From Rhizobium gallicum bv. gallicum R602sp (GTDB taxonomy: Bacteria; Pseudomonadota; Alphaproteobacteria; Rhizobiales; Rhizobiaceae), in the NCBI RefSeq assembly GCF_000816845.1, contig NZ_CP006877.1, positions 3,167,501-3,231,500 of the forward strand: a DNA stretch of 64,000 nucleotides. The letters are read 5' to 3'. Both the position numbers and the translations under genes were made by a program. Shown here piece by piece: positions 26,107 through 35,209 of the stretch. Each line of letters starts with the position of its first letter. Position 1 is the first letter of the stretch. A model generated the notes under the pieces. That model saw nothing but the letters and a program-made list of their open reading frames with translations. It did no database searches and was not told the origin of the DNA.

Positions 26107-26438
26107 GGCCGGATAGAACCAAGGCTGCCGCATGAGTTCTGATGGATCACATGGCGATCAAATTCAAGCCGTCCACGCAAGGCTTGAAATAGCGGGTATC
26201 ATGGGATATGGGCCCGCGCGTCCTGAACTCATGCAACAGAATTCGGCGCGGATTTTCCTCGTCCCTCACCTCCCGGCTTCGCCAGCGACCGTGCGATGTC
26301 GACGATGTCATCGCGCGGGGCGATCGGATCTTCCTGTTCAACGGATTTGTGCCCCTCACCGCCTTTAGCTCGTAGGCGCCTCCCGCTTAGGCCGGCAGAC
26401 AAGCCATCTGGCCCCAAACAGGACGGCATTGCGTATGT
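26107..26438. other. Intergenic region between stress protein and esterase
   Basis: About 330 nt between the divergent-facing 5' end of the stress gene and the 3' end of the esterase. Short frames only, no ribosome binding sites. I see no RNA gene here. Confidence 0.35.
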
Positions 26439-27467
26439 TCAAGGAACGAACCGTTTCAAATTCCAGAGACGCATGAGTTCGGCTGGAGCGGAAATACCCG
26501 CGTCAAGGACAAAGGGATCGAGCTTTCGTCCCCGGCCTTCCTTCCCCAGATCTCGCACTGGAAGCCCATGGCCGAACCCCTGCAGCAAGTAGAGCAATAC
26601 CCGAAAACGTCCGTGTTGCTCCCACCGGACAAGCGTACCCCAGGGCTGGACCACTGTGCGGCGCATTTCTTCCGGGATGCCGGCAACCTCGAGCCATTGA
26701 GCAACGCATGCCTCCGCGTTTACGGACTTCACCACGCGGTCTGCTGTTCCTTGCCATATGGAGACGTTTGGCCATACGCTCTGCGCCGGCGAAACCGCTT
26801 TGACTGGGCTGCCCCATCCGCCCGGTGGAGGCGCAGTGCCGGATTTCATCGCCCGCAAAGCGGATACTGCGTCCCTTGCGGTCCCAAAGGGCATTCCGCC
26901 GACGATCGCGGCACCGGCAAACAGGCCGGAATATGTTGCGATAAGGGCCGATGTCATTGCTCCGCCCGCAGATAACCCCGCAATGTAGATCCGGGACCGA
27001 TCGATCCGGTGGCGGTCAATGGCATGTTCGATCATCTGCCGGACAGACATCAACTCGCCGCGGTCGCGCGCTACCGCGCTTGGCCGAAACCAGTTGAAGC
27101 AGCCGTGGGCATTGTTGGCATTCTTCTGTTGCGGATAAAGGAGAACAAATCCGCGCTGGGCAGCGAGCCTGGAAAACCCGCTTGCAGCGTCGAAGCTCTC
27201 AGGCGTCTGCCGGCACCCATGAAGGATCACGACGAGCGGCGGCTTTGCTGGCAATCGCTTCGGAAGAAAAAGTTTCATCCCGAGCCGTCCAGGATTACTG
27301 CCGAAGCCGACTACCTCGCGAAGGACCGGACTTACGCCGCCTTTCGATACTGTCGACGTTGATCTCGTTTTCGCCTGCGAATTTTTCCAAGCCTTTTCGA
27401 AGAGGCTCTGAAACTTCCTCTGCGTCTTCAATAATCGCGAGAAAGACTTCGCAAATCGCACCTTCAC
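26439..27467 (-). CDS. PHB depolymerase-family esterase
   Basis: Alpha/beta hydrolase of the polyhydroxybutyrate depolymerase/LpqC family, 342 residues. The catalytic nucleophile sits in the lipase box GLSAGGAMTSALIA; the oxyanion region PLVVILHGCRQTPESFD is clear, as are the ending motifs VVQPWG and LLQGFGHGLPV (His). The N-terminus (MKVRFAKSFSRLLKTQRKF) is basic and not a classical signal peptide. A decayed fragment of a relative lies at 17.5 kb. Substrate could be short polyesters or plant aromatic esters. Confidence 0.88.
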   Translation of the reverse strand: MKVRFAKSFSRLLKTQRKFQSLFEKAWKNSQAKTRSTSTVSKGGVSPVLREVVGFGSNPGRLGMKLFLPKRLPAKPPLVVILHGCRQTPESFDAASGFSRLAAQRGFVLLYPQQKNANNAHGCFNWFRPSAVARDRGELMSVRQMIEHAIDRHRIDRSRIYIAGLSAGGAMTSALIATYSGLFAGAAIVGGMPFGTARDAVSALRAMKSGTAPPPGGWGSPVKAVSPAQSVWPNVSIWQGTADRVVKSVNAEACVAQWLEVAGIPEEMRRTVVQPWGTLVRWEQHGRFRVLLYLLQGFGHGLPVRDLGKEGRGRKLDPFVLDAGISAPAELMRLWNLKRFVP

Positions 27468-27576
27468 GGGCTACGTCCCTACCACGAGCTCTTCGACGAT
27501 TCTCCCGTTGCCAAAGGCAACCGTCGACAGAAAAGCGTCAAACTTCTAACGCTGTTCGCAAATGGTCCAGCAGACA

Positions 27577-28122
27577 TCACACGCTGGACGAAGGCGGAGC
27601 AGATGGGACGAGCGGTTCGGCGGCGAGGGCCTGACGTAGGCGCTCCTCCTGCTCTGGAGACAACGACGAGCGCAGGACCTTGGCACGCTCACCCTTGAAT
27701 GCTTCCAGCACCTTCTCGGGCTGCGCCTTCCGGACGAGAAGGAACAGCGCCGAGCTATTGGCCGGAATCGCTTCGGCCAGCCGTTTGATGAGATCGTCGT
27801 CGATCCCATAGTCGGTTATTGAACCGGCAAGCGCACCCGATCCGGCGCCGAAGGCGCCACCGAGGACCATGCCCGCCAGCGGGTTGAGGAACAGGAGACC
27901 GACCAGCGATCCCCACAGAGCACCAGAAACACCGCCGCTGGCCGCGCCGGCCGCGGTAAGATTGAGGCTTTGCTTCAGGCGGACCTTGCCCGAGCTGTCG
28001 CGGACTGCGACCACGGCGTCTTCCAGATCGACAAGGTATTCCTTCTCGAGTTGGACAAGCCGGTTGAGAATGGCGTCCGCCTTGTCGGCGGTATCGAAAC
28101 CGAGCACCACGAGTTCTGACAT
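27577..28122 (-). CDS. DUF1269 membrane protein
   Basis: A 181-residue protein starting MSELVVLGFDTADKADAILN at 28122, with GGAGAAACTCG upstream. The N-terminal domain is followed by a Gly/Ala-rich hydrophobic segment (GAASGGVSGALWGSLVGLLF, NPLAGMVLGGAFGAGSGALA) and a C-terminal domain (YGIDDDLIKRLAEAIPANSS). This is the DUF1269 pattern, a family of small membrane-associated proteins often tied to stress in rhizobia; no activity is established. An earlier ATG at 28179 lacks a clear site. Confidence 0.88.
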   Translation of the reverse strand: MSELVVLGFDTADKADAILNRLVQLEKEYLVDLEDAVVAVRDSSGKVRLKQSLNLTAAGAASGGVSGALWGSLVGLLFLNPLAGMVLGGAFGAGSGALAGSITDYGIDDDLIKRLAEAIPANSSALFLLVRKAQPEKVLEAFKGERAKVLRSSLSPEQEERLRQALAAEPLVPSAPPSSSV

Positions 28123-28388
28123 CGAGTTTCTCCGCGTTGGTATCCGACAGGACATAGCAGCCAAGTGGATTTCGTCCATGGATCAGAAGCTAGATATGAC
28201 CCTTCCTTGCCGCTAACATCGGGATGTGAGATTTGGTTTCCGAGCGGTCGGGATCATCTTCAGGCGCGGTCAAAGGGTCCAGTTCCAGCGCGGTGACGCT
28301 CCCGGGGGGATTGTCCCCGGCCATGAGTCGATGCGTCTGTTACGGGATGCTGAAGCCAAAATAAGGCGACCCTGGTATCCCGTATCAT

Positions 28389-28909
28389 TCAGAACAGATG
28401 AAGCGTGACATGCACGACCCCGCGCTCTCGCTTTGTACTCAAGCGCAATCCGCTTCGGTTGAACACCGCCAGCATCGGGATGTTTTCTGGCAGGACTTCT
28501 GCGATCAGTTCCTTGATTCCGGCTTCACGAGCAATCGCGGTGACGTGGCGCATCAGTGCCCCGCCGACGCCCAGTCCCTGGCAGTGGTCGGAGACGGTGA
28601 AGGCGACCTCGGCCTGCCCAGGCTCTACCACGACATAGCGTCCACCTCCGACGACTACCGGTCGTCCGCTTTCTTCCGTTACTGCTACCAAAGCCACATG
28701 ATTGACAAAATCTATGTCAACGAAAAAAGCGATTTCCTGTTCCGTAAAGCTGCGCTTTGCCGCGAAGAAACGTCGGCGGAGGGATTCCGCGGAGCTGCGG
28801 CCAACGCTTCTTCGAGTCCAGTCCGGTCCTCGGGTCTCAGTGCGCGGATTTCGACGCGGCGTCCGTCACGCAACACCTCAATCGCCGAGTACTTGGCCGC
28901 TTCCGTCAT
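28389..28909 (-). pseudogene. GNAT acetyltransferase, frameshifted
   Basis: The N-terminal part (from the ATG at 28909, MTEAAKYSAIEVLRDGRRVE, IRALRPEDRTGLEEALA) reads to a stop near 28712, while the C-terminal part continues in another frame from the region ESLRRRFFAAKRSFTEQEIA, through FVDIDFVNHVALVAVTEESG, the acetyl-CoA site VSDHCQGLGVGGALMRHV, and on to 28389. The shift is near 28790-28805. Joined, they give a typical single-domain GNAT protein of about 173 residues. Either a recent inactivation or a sequencing error. Confidence 0.8.
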
Positions 28910-29312
28910 GAAATGGTCCGATCGTTGGCTGCGCTGACTTAAAAAACGCGCCTACCAAAAGCGGCGGTAGTCTCGTCAACAATGTTCACCATAACGTCTG
29001 CACAGGTGGATCGTGCGCGGGAACTGGTTCAAGTCCAGTTGTTCCATGTCGGTCTTCGTCATCAGTAACACGACAGCGCCCGATCCCTCCAGAAACTACA
29101 TCTGCACCCCATGAGTTACAGTAACATATTTCCATGTTCGCGAGTTTCGTTTCATGCTCTCCCGACCCGATGGGCGGCGATGACGGGGGCGGCATTTCAT
29201 GTCATCGTGACCTTATCGATAGCCCCGATTTCATGAAGGACTCCATGGTTTCATGGATCGAGGCAAAGCCTCACTCTTGTACCCAGAGCGTCGCCTTGAC
29301 GTCCACATCTCT
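28910..29312. other. Intergenic region with GTTAC palindrome
   Basis: About 400 nt without a credible gene. It holds the exact inverted repeat GTTAC-a-GTAAC at 29115-29125, similar in core to motifs found at 46-57 kb. No RNA gene recognised. Confidence 0.4.
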
Positions 29313-30137
29313 TCAATATTGCGCGATGTCGCCCGTTTCAGATTGCGCGAGCGTCAGGGGATAGCGCTCCGGGTGATGCACAAGGGCCGTGAGGTTCACC
29401 GGCCGGTTGCGGTTGTCGAAGGCAATCTGATCGACGGTCAGGACAGCGGCCGGTGAATGCAAGCCAAGCATCTCCGCCTCGTCAGCAGACGCCAGACGCG
29501 CGCTCAATGTTGTTTGCCCGCGCGACGGATGGATGTGATGGTGCTGGCGCAGCTCTGCATAGAGCGAGCGGTTGCCCACCGTCCAATCCAGGTCCAGAAG
29601 GCCGGGAACCCGCGCGGCCGGCAGCCAATCCGTCTGAATGACAACCGGAATCTCATCGAGCAAGCGCAATCGGGAGAGCACGACGACATCAGCGCCGGGC
29701 GGCAGGAAAAGCGGCCGGCTGATCTCCAGCGGTGCACGAAGGACACGTGCCTCGATCAGGCGATGTCCAGGAACGCGGCCGTTCGAAATGGCTGTGGCGG
29801 TAAAGCTCTTGAGAACCTGCAGCTCGAATCCGCCGCTATGCTCTGCCACATACAGCCCTTTGCCCGGCTGGCTCGTCACCACGCCTTGCTGAACCAACTC
29901 GCGTATTGCGTGCCGAATAGTAATCCTGCTGACATCGAAGAGATCAACTAATTCGCGTTCCGAGGGCAATTTTCCCCGCAACGGCAGCTTGCCGTTTCGG
30001 ATCGACGTCAAAAGCGCTTCATAGACTTGCTTGTGGAGCGGACGGGGATCTTCGCGGTCCACCAGACTCTGAGGCATAATGGAAAGCGGGCGCTCCTGAC
30101 GCTTGTTCAAACCTGTTCCCCTTTCCTTTGCTGTCAT
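29313..30137 (-). CDS. GntR/HutC-family regulator of the sugar importer locus
   Basis: GntR-type N-terminal winged HTH (DPRPLHKQVYEALLTSIRNG, LPSERELVDLFDVSRITIRH, AIRELVQQGVVTSQPGKGLY) and a UTRA effector-binding domain (about residues 105-260), as in the HutC subfamily. The ATG at 30137 gives 274 residues; longer frames upstream are in AT-rich promoter DNA. It is divergent from the sugar transport operon and faces the inverted repeat at 30185-30202, so it most likely represses that operon until a sugar or sugar phosphate is bound. Confidence 0.9.
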   Translation of the reverse strand: MTAKERGTGLNKRQERPLSIMPQSLVDREDPRPLHKQVYEALLTSIRNGKLPLRGKLPSERELVDLFDVSRITIRHAIRELVQQGVVTSQPGKGLYVAEHSGGFELQVLKSFTATAISNGRVPGHRLIEARVLRAPLEISRPLFLPPGADVVVLSRLRLLDEIPVVIQTDWLPAARVPGLLDLDWTVGNRSLYAELRQHHHIHPSRGQTTLSARLASADEAEMLGLHSPAAVLTVDQIAFDNRNRPVNLTALVHHPERYPLTLAQSETGDIAQY

Positions 30138-30184
30138 TTTGCAACCACTCTCCACGTAATTTGCGACAAAGTCCATATTGACAT

Positions 30185-30202
30185 GACTGGATATAACCAG
30201 TC
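30185..30202. promoter_or_regulatory. Inverted-repeat operator candidate for the GntR regulator
   Basis: Perfect 6-bp arms, GACTGG-atataa-CCAGTC, in the divergent gap between the GntR gene and the ABC importer operon. The symmetry, size and location are typical for a dimeric GntR/HutC operator. Confidence 0.7.
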
Positions 30203-30270
30203 CTAATGTGTGCCCAGGAGCCATAGAGTTCCATAGATACCGAAGCGCTATCACAAAAAGGGAACAGTTC

Positions 30271-31527
30271 ATGTTGAAGAGAAGCCTTGCTGCCTTAGCC
30301 ATCTCCGTCGGCATTTGGACCGGGAACGCCCATGCGGAGACCATTTCCGTATTCTGCTCGCCGACCGAGTTCGAGCTTTGTACGACGGTCGCCAATGCCT
30401 GGAAGGAAAAGACCGGCAACGAGGCGAAGATCAACAAGATGCCGGCTTTGCTCGATGATGCGATCCCGCTTTATCAGCAGCTGCTGGCGTCGAAATCCAA
30501 GGACATCGACGTCCTGTTCCTGGACGTCATCTGGCTCGGCATGTTCAAAAACAACCTGCTCGACCTGAAGACCCTGGTGCCGCAGGCAGACCAGGACAAG
30601 CATTTCGCCTCGACGCTCGGCGCAGCCAAGCTTGACGGCAAGCTGGTCGCCATGCCCGCCTATATGGATGTCGGGCTGATGTATTATCGCAAGGATCTTC
30701 TGGAGAAATACGGCAAGCAGCCGCCGAAGAGCTGGGACGAGCTTGCAGCCAGTGCAAAGGAAGTCCAGGACAAGGAACGCGCCGCCGGCAATGGCGAGAT
30801 GTGGGGCTATGCCTGGCAGGCCAAGAGCTACGAAGGTCTTACCTGCGACGCTATCGAACTGATCGCCTCAAATGGCGGCGGCACGATCATCTCGGACGAT
30901 GGCAAGGTGACGATCGACAATCCGCAGGCAGCCGAAGCGATAGAGAAGGCCAAAGGCTGGATCGGCAGCATCAGCCCGGAAGGCGTGCTGAACTACGACG
31001 AGGAAGCCTCCCGCGCGATCTTCGAGTCCGGAAACGCGGTTTTCCATCGCAACTGGCCTTATGTTTGGGGAACGACCCATCAGAAAGGCAGTGCTGTCAT
31101 CGACAAGGTCGGCGTGATGCCGCTTCCCGTCGGCAAGGAGGGCCAAAAGTCGAGCGGCTGCCTCGGCCCGATGTATTACGGCGTGTCAAAGTTCAGTGCC
31201 AAGCCCGAGGTTGCGGCCGATTTCGTCAACTTCATCACCGCGCCCGACATGCAGAAGATGCGGGCGATCGAGGCGGCCTACAACCCTTCGATCCAGGCGC
31301 TTTACAGCGATCCGGACGTGCTTGCAAAATTGCCCTTCCTCAAGGACAACCAGCAGGCATTCGCCGACAGCGCAAGCCGTCCCTCAGGCTATACCGGCAC
31401 GAGCTATAACCGCGTTTCGCAAGCCTTTTATCGCTCGGTCCACGACATGCTGTCAGGCGGCGGCGATATCAAGTCAGGGCTGAGCGCCCTTGCAGCGCGA
31501 CTTGAGAAGCTGAAGGAGAGCCGTTGA
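30271..31527 (+). CDS. Sugar ABC transporter substrate-binding protein (CUT1), first system
   Basis: Family 1 extracellular solute-binding protein, 418 residues from the ATG at 30271 (MLKRSLAALAISVGIWTGNA, signal peptide ending HAE). The mature part begins TISVFCSPTEFELCTTVANA and includes KDIDVLFLDVIWLGMF and PAYMDVGLMYYRKDLLEKYG, the common CUT1 pattern. It resembles trehalose/maltose-type binders but the ligand cannot be read from sequence. First gene of the operon facing the GntR regulator; a large hairpin follows it. Confidence 0.9.
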   Translation: MLKRSLAALAISVGIWTGNAHAETISVFCSPTEFELCTTVANAWKEKTGNEAKINKMPALLDDAIPLYQQLLASKSKDIDVLFLDVIWLGMFKNNLLDLKTLVPQADQDKHFASTLGAAKLDGKLVAMPAYMDVGLMYYRKDLLEKYGKQPPKSWDELAASAKEVQDKERAAGNGEMWGYAWQAKSYEGLTCDAIELIASNGGGTIISDDGKVTIDNPQAAEAIEKAKGWIGSISPEGVLNYDEEASRAIFESGNAVFHRNWPYVWGTTHQKGSAVIDKVGVMPLPVGKEGQKSSGCLGPMYYGVSKFSAKPEVAADFVNFITAPDMQKMRAIEAAYNPSIQALYSDPDVLAKLPFLKDNQQAFADSASRPSGYTGTSYNRVSQAFYRSVHDMLSGGGDIKSGLSALAARLEKLKESR

Positions 31528-31539
31528 GGCTTTTCTGAC

Positions 31540-31584
31540 AAGCCGGCGCGAGCGGGACCCCTTGCCTGCTCGCACAGCCGGCTT
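31540..31584 (+). other. Long intercistronic hairpin after the binding-protein gene
   Basis: AAGCCGGC (31540-31547) pairs with GCCGGCTT (31577-31584), enclosing a second stem GCGAGC/GCTCGC. Such structures behind a binding-protein cistron usually protect that part of the mRNA and give the excess of binding protein needed by these importers. Confidence 0.6.
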
Positions 31585-31598
31585 ACCTGCCGTGCAAC

Positions 31599-31624
31599 CG
31601 GCCACTGAAGTGGCCGTTGCTTTT
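31599..31624 (+). terminator. Attenuating terminator candidate before the ATPase gene
   Basis: CGGCCACT/AGTGGCCG stem at 31599-31616 followed by ttgctttt. A partial terminator here would lower expression of the downstream ATPase and permeases relative to the binding protein. The T-run is imperfect. Confidence 0.5.
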
Positions 31625-31649
31625 CAGCATAATCAAGTTCGGGTGTAAG

Positions 31650-32765
31650 ATGGCATCGGTTTCACTGGACTCCGTTTCAAAAAGCTATGGCACGCATTCC
31701 GTGATCGAAGATGTCGATCTCAGGATCAGGGACGGCGAGTTCATCGTCTTTGTCGGCCCATCGGGTTGCGGCAAGTCTACCTTGCTGCGTATCGTCGCCG
31801 GTCTGGTGTCCCCGACAAAGGGCGCCGTCAGCATCGGCGGCGACGATGTCACCGACGTTCCGGCCTCCAAGAGGGGCGTTGCCTTTGTCTTTCAATCCTA
31901 TGCGCTCTATCCGCATATGAGCGTTGCGCGCAATATCGGCTTTGCGCTGGAAACGCTCGGTCTTGCGCGGACCGCCATCAGCGACAAGGTGCTCGCCGTT
32001 GCAAGAATGCTCAAGGTCGATCATCTCCTGGATCGCCGTCCGAGAGAGTTGTCCGGCGGCCAACGCCAGCGTGTTGCGATCGGCCGGGCGCTGGTCCGTC
32101 AGCCGGAGATCTTTCTTTTCGACGAGCCGCTTTCGAACCTGGACTCCGATCTGCGCATGGAGATGCGCATGGAGATCGCCAAGCTTCACGACGAACTCAA
32201 GACGACGATGATCTATGTGACGCACGATCAGTCCGAAGCCATGACGCTCGCTGACAGGATCGTTGTTCTCAACCACGGGCGCATCGAGCAGGTAGGCACC
32301 CCGCAAACCCTTTACCACGCACCGGACAACCGCTTCGTGGCAAGCTTCATCGGAAGCCCACGGATGAACTTCCTGTCCGTTTCCATGCAAGATGCCGCCG
32401 GCGGCAAGAAGATTACAGGCCCCGGTGGACTTTCTGTTGATGCAGGATTTCTGGGCTCCGATGCAACGGCCGCGACCATCGGCGTGAGGCCGGAAGCCCT
32501 TACCATCGCAGCCGCCGGCACGGGGCGCATGTCTGGTGTCCTGGAGCGTGTCGAAGACCTCGGGCATGAGCATTTTGCCTATTGCCGCATTACGGAAGAG
32601 GTCGTGTGGGTAATCCGGGTGAATGTTCCGCCTGCCAAGGAAATGATCGGCCTGCGGATCGGACTGAAGTTTGCTGACGAGGCGGTATTCGTCTTCGACG
32701 CGGCTGAGCGGCGGATCCCGCAAAAAAGGGCGATTGTCAACAATGTGAGGGCAGCAGAGCAATGA
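31650..32765 (+). CDS. Sugar ABC transporter ATPase (MalK/UgpC type), first system
   Basis: CUT1 ATPase, 371 residues from the ATG at 31650 (MASVSLDSVSKSYGTHSVIE). Walker A GPSGCGKS near residue 39, Q-loop [14 protein letters not shown], signature LSGGQRQR, Walker [13 protein letters not shown] and the H-loop YVTHDQSEAMTLADRI are complete. The C-terminal TOBE-type regulatory region (after about 240) includes ATIGVRPEAL. Overlaps the first permease by 4 nt. Confidence 0.93.
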   Translation: MASVSLDSVSKSYGTHSVIEDVDLRIRDGEFIVFVGPSGCGKSTLLRIVAGLVSPTKGAVSIGGDDVTDVPASKRGVAFVFQSYALYPHMSVARNIGFALETLGLARTAISDKVLAVARMLKVDHLLDRRPRELSGGQRQRVAIGRALVRQPEIFLFDEPLSNLDSDLRMEMRMEIAKLHDELKTTMIYVTHDQSEAMTLADRIVVLNHGRIEQVGTPQTLYHAPDNRFVASFIGSPRMNFLSVSMQDAAGGKKITGPGGLSVDAGFLGSDATAATIGVRPEALTIAAAGTGRMSGVLERVEDLGHEHFAYCRITEEVVWVIRVNVPPAKEMIGLRIGLKFADEAVFVFDAAERRIPQKRAIVNNVRAAEQ

Positions 32766-33661
32766 GCGCGCGTCTGGCACGCCGCGACCACCTGGCCGCA
32801 TGGCTTTTCCTCATCCCCGTCATCATCGTGATGCTGCTCGTGGCCGTCTGGCCTCTCGCGCGGACCTTCTTCTTTTCCTTCACCGATGCCTATCTTGATG
32901 ATCCTTCCATCTATTCCATGGTTGGGATCGATAATTTTCTCGACGTGATCAACGACAGAAGCTGGTGGGTGGCCGTCAGGAACACCATCGTCTTCACGGT
33001 CATTTCGGTTGCTATAGAAACCGTTCTCGGCCTTGCAATTGCGCTTTTGATCAATGAGGCCATCCCGGGACGGGGGCTGGTGCGTGCTGCCATCCTCGTC
33101 CCTTGGGCGATCCCCGTCGTCGTTTCCGCAAAAATCTGGGAATGGATGCTGAACGACCAGTTCGGGGTGCTTAACAAGATCCTGATCGGACTGGGCTTTA
33201 TCGATCACGGAATAGCCTGGACGGCGAGCAGCTCGCTGATCATGGGCGTCATCATTTTTGCCGACGTGTGGATGACGACGCCCTTCATGGTCCTGTTGAT
33301 CCTTGCCGGACTGCAGCTGATTTCGCCGGAAATATTCGAAGCTGCAGAGGTGGACGGCATTCCGGCATGGAAGCGCTTCTGGTCGATCACCTTGCCGATG
33401 CTTCGGCCGGCCATCGGCGTGGCCGTGCTCTTTCGCGTGCTCGATGCCCTTCGGATGTTCGACCTTGCCTATGTCATGGCTGCCAGCAATGAGAATGTCA
33501 TGACTGTGTCGATCTATGCGCGTGACAGGCTCATCAGCTTTCAGGAGCTGGGTGTCGGCTCGGCCGCATCGACATGGGTGTTCCTCTTGGTGGCGCTCGC
33601 CGCCATCATCATCATCGGCGCGCTACGTCTCGATCGCGCAAGCGGGGAGCTGACGAAATGA
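32762..33661 (+). CDS. Sugar ABC transporter permease (MalF type), first system
   Basis: Six-helix inner-membrane permease of 299 residues. The EAA loop that contacts the ATPase is EIFEAAEVDGIPAWKRFWSI with TLPMLRPAIG following. Helix 1 (WLFLIPVIIVMLLVAVWPLA) and the ending VFLLVALAAIIIIGALRL are clear. It is coupled on both sides by 4-nt overlaps, so it forms a dimeric channel with the next permease. Confidence 0.92.
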   Translation: MSARLARRDHLAAWLFLIPVIIVMLLVAVWPLARTFFFSFTDAYLDDPSIYSMVGIDNFLDVINDRSWWVAVRNTIVFTVISVAIETVLGLAIALLINEAIPGRGLVRAAILVPWAIPVVVSAKIWEWMLNDQFGVLNKILIGLGFIDHGIAWTASSSLIMGVIIFADVWMTTPFMVLLILAGLQLISPEIFEAAEVDGIPAWKRFWSITLPMLRPAIGVAVLFRVLDALRMFDLAYVMAASNENVMTVSIYARDRLISFQELGVGSAASTWVFLLVALAAIIIIGALRLDRASGELTK

Positions 33662-34536
33662 CGGAGGTTGCACTCTACAGAGCGGTACGCAAACCTGCTG
33701 CCTACTACCGGGTGCGGCGACGCATCGTGAGGCTCTTTCAGTCCGCAGCACTCCTGCTCGTGCTGATCTACACGCTTTTCCCCTATTATTGGGCTTTCGT
33801 GTCTTCGACGAAGCAGGGCGCAGCGCTCTACCGGGCAGCACTCGTTCCCGCGCTCGATTTCACCTACTACCGGCAGCTGATCGACAATCCGGTCTTCATG
33901 GGCTCGCTTCTCAATTCCGCCTATGTCGCGGTGGCGACGACGTTCTTGTCGCTTTTTATCGGCCTTAGTGCCGCTTATGCGCTCGGGCGGATCGATTTTC
34001 CGCAGCGCCGGACACTGCTGATGATCATCCTGATGATCTCGATCTTTCCGCAGGTCGTCGTTCTCTCCGGCATGTTCGAGCTGATCAACTGGATGGGGTT
34101 GTTCAATCGTCCAAGCGCACTGGTTCTGACTTATCTTCTCTCGACAGTGCCGTTCACGACCTGGGTTCTCACGACCTTCATCCGGGAATTCCCGCGTGAG
34201 CTGGAAGAAGCGGCAATCATCGACGGATGCTCGCATTTTCGCATTCTGATGAAGATCCTGCTGCCGCTGATGGGTCCGTCGCTCGCCAGCACCGGCATTT
34301 TGGCCTTCATCCTGGCGTGGAACGAGTTCCTCTTCGCACTCACCTTCACTTTGACGGACGAGAACCGCACGGTGCCGGTTGCAATCGGCCTCATTGCTGG
34401 AAACAGCCGTTACGAATATCCCTTCGGCCAGATCATGGCCGCCTCGGTTACCGTCACCCTCCCCCTCATCTTGGTGGTGCTTTTCTTCCAGCGCCGCATC
34501 GTTGCGGGTCTGACGGCAGGCGCGGTCAAGGGATGA
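33658..34536 (+). CDS. Sugar ABC transporter permease (MalG type), first system
   Basis: Second permease, 292 residues from the ATG at 33658 (MTEVALYRAVRKPAAYYRVR), overlapping the preceding gene by 4 nt. The EAA loop is ELEEAAIIDGCSHFRILMKI followed by LLPLMGPSLA. The conserved MalG-like ending (FFQRRIVAGLTAGAVKG) is present. Longer in-frame starts upstream lie inside the first permease gene. Confidence 0.92.
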   Translation: MTEVALYRAVRKPAAYYRVRRRIVRLFQSAALLLVLIYTLFPYYWAFVSSTKQGAALYRAALVPALDFTYYRQLIDNPVFMGSLLNSAYVAVATTFLSLFIGLSAAYALGRIDFPQRRTLLMIILMISIFPQVVVLSGMFELINWMGLFNRPSALVLTYLLSTVPFTTWVLTTFIREFPRELEEAAIIDGCSHFRILMKILLPLMGPSLASTGILAFILAWNEFLFALTFTLTDENRTVPVAIGLIAGNSRYEYPFGQIMAASVTVTLPLILVVLFFQRRIVAGLTAGAVKG

Positions 34537-34554
34537 AAGACAAAGGACACAGTC

Positions 34555-35079
34555 ATGGACATGTTGGTGAAACTCTACGAACTTAAACCTGATTCCGCCT
34601 TGGAGAAGCGTTTGGCAGATCAGGACATCCTGATCCGCCGGGTGCTTGCACCCGAGCTCAAAGCACTCACCTCGTGGATCGAGCCGCGCTTTGGCGCCGG
34701 ATGGGCGTCGGAGGCGACCGTTGCCACAATGCGCCAGCCGCCGTCGTGTTTTGTTGCCGTCAAAGGCGGTGAGCTCATCGGCTTTGCTTGCCACGAGGCG
34801 ACGGCCAAAGGCTTCTTCGGGCCCACAGGCGTGGATGTTTCAGCCCGCGGTCATGGCGTCGGTCAGGCCTTGCTGATTACAACCCTGCTCGACATGCGCG
34901 CCCAGGGTTACGCCTATGGCGTCATTGGCGGCGCCGGCCCGATGGAATTTTATCGCCGCAGCGTTGGCGCGATCCCGATCGAAGGATCTGTTCCGGGAAT
35001 TTATCGCGACATGCTTGCGATAGCCACTCCAAGCGAAGTCTCGGAATCTGAGAAACTGCCAACGGAAATGCAGAGGTGA
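34555..35079 (+). CDS. GNAT family acetyltransferase within the sugar locus
   Basis: A 174-residue GNAT protein, 18 nt after the MalG-like gene. The acetyl-CoA-binding segment is VDVSARGHGVGQALLITTLL (R/Q-x-x-G-x-G/A-like), preceded by CFVAVKGGELIGFACHEATA. GNAT genes inside sugar uptake operons may acetylate an amino sugar or a derived metabolite; here the substrate is unknown. Last gene of the first transport unit. Confidence 0.86.
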   Translation: MDMLVKLYELKPDSALEKRLADQDILIRRVLAPELKALTSWIEPRFGAGWASEATVATMRQPPSCFVAVKGGELIGFACHEATAKGFFGPTGVDVSARGHGVGQALLITTLLDMRAQGYAYGVIGGAGPMEFYRRSVGAIPIEGSVPGIYRDMLAIATPSEVSESEKLPTEMQR

Positions 35080-35099
35080 TATCGCGATCCATTTTCGGC

Positions 35100-35120
35100 T
35101 CATGAAAATTAATTTCATGA
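35100..35120. promoter_or_regulatory. AT-rich inverted repeat between the two transport units
   Basis: Arms TCATGAAA (35100-35107) and TTTCATGA (35113-35120) with a 5-nt spacer. It lies about 90 nt upstream of the Gfo/Idh/MocA start and is an operator candidate for the second unit; a TTGACG element follows at 35145. Confidence 0.55.
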
Positions 35121-35209
35121 TTTCGGGAGAAGCCGCGTTAACAGTTGACGACTTGTAATTTTTGCCCCAACCTGAAGAAAATAAATTACGAAATGGGAAC
35201 GACTTTAGC

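Noticed and set aside
33541..34794. A 417-codon minus-strand frame opposite the MalG-like permease.
   Set aside because: It mirrors the permease codons and is charged and Gln-rich without hydrophobic structure or a recognisable domain.
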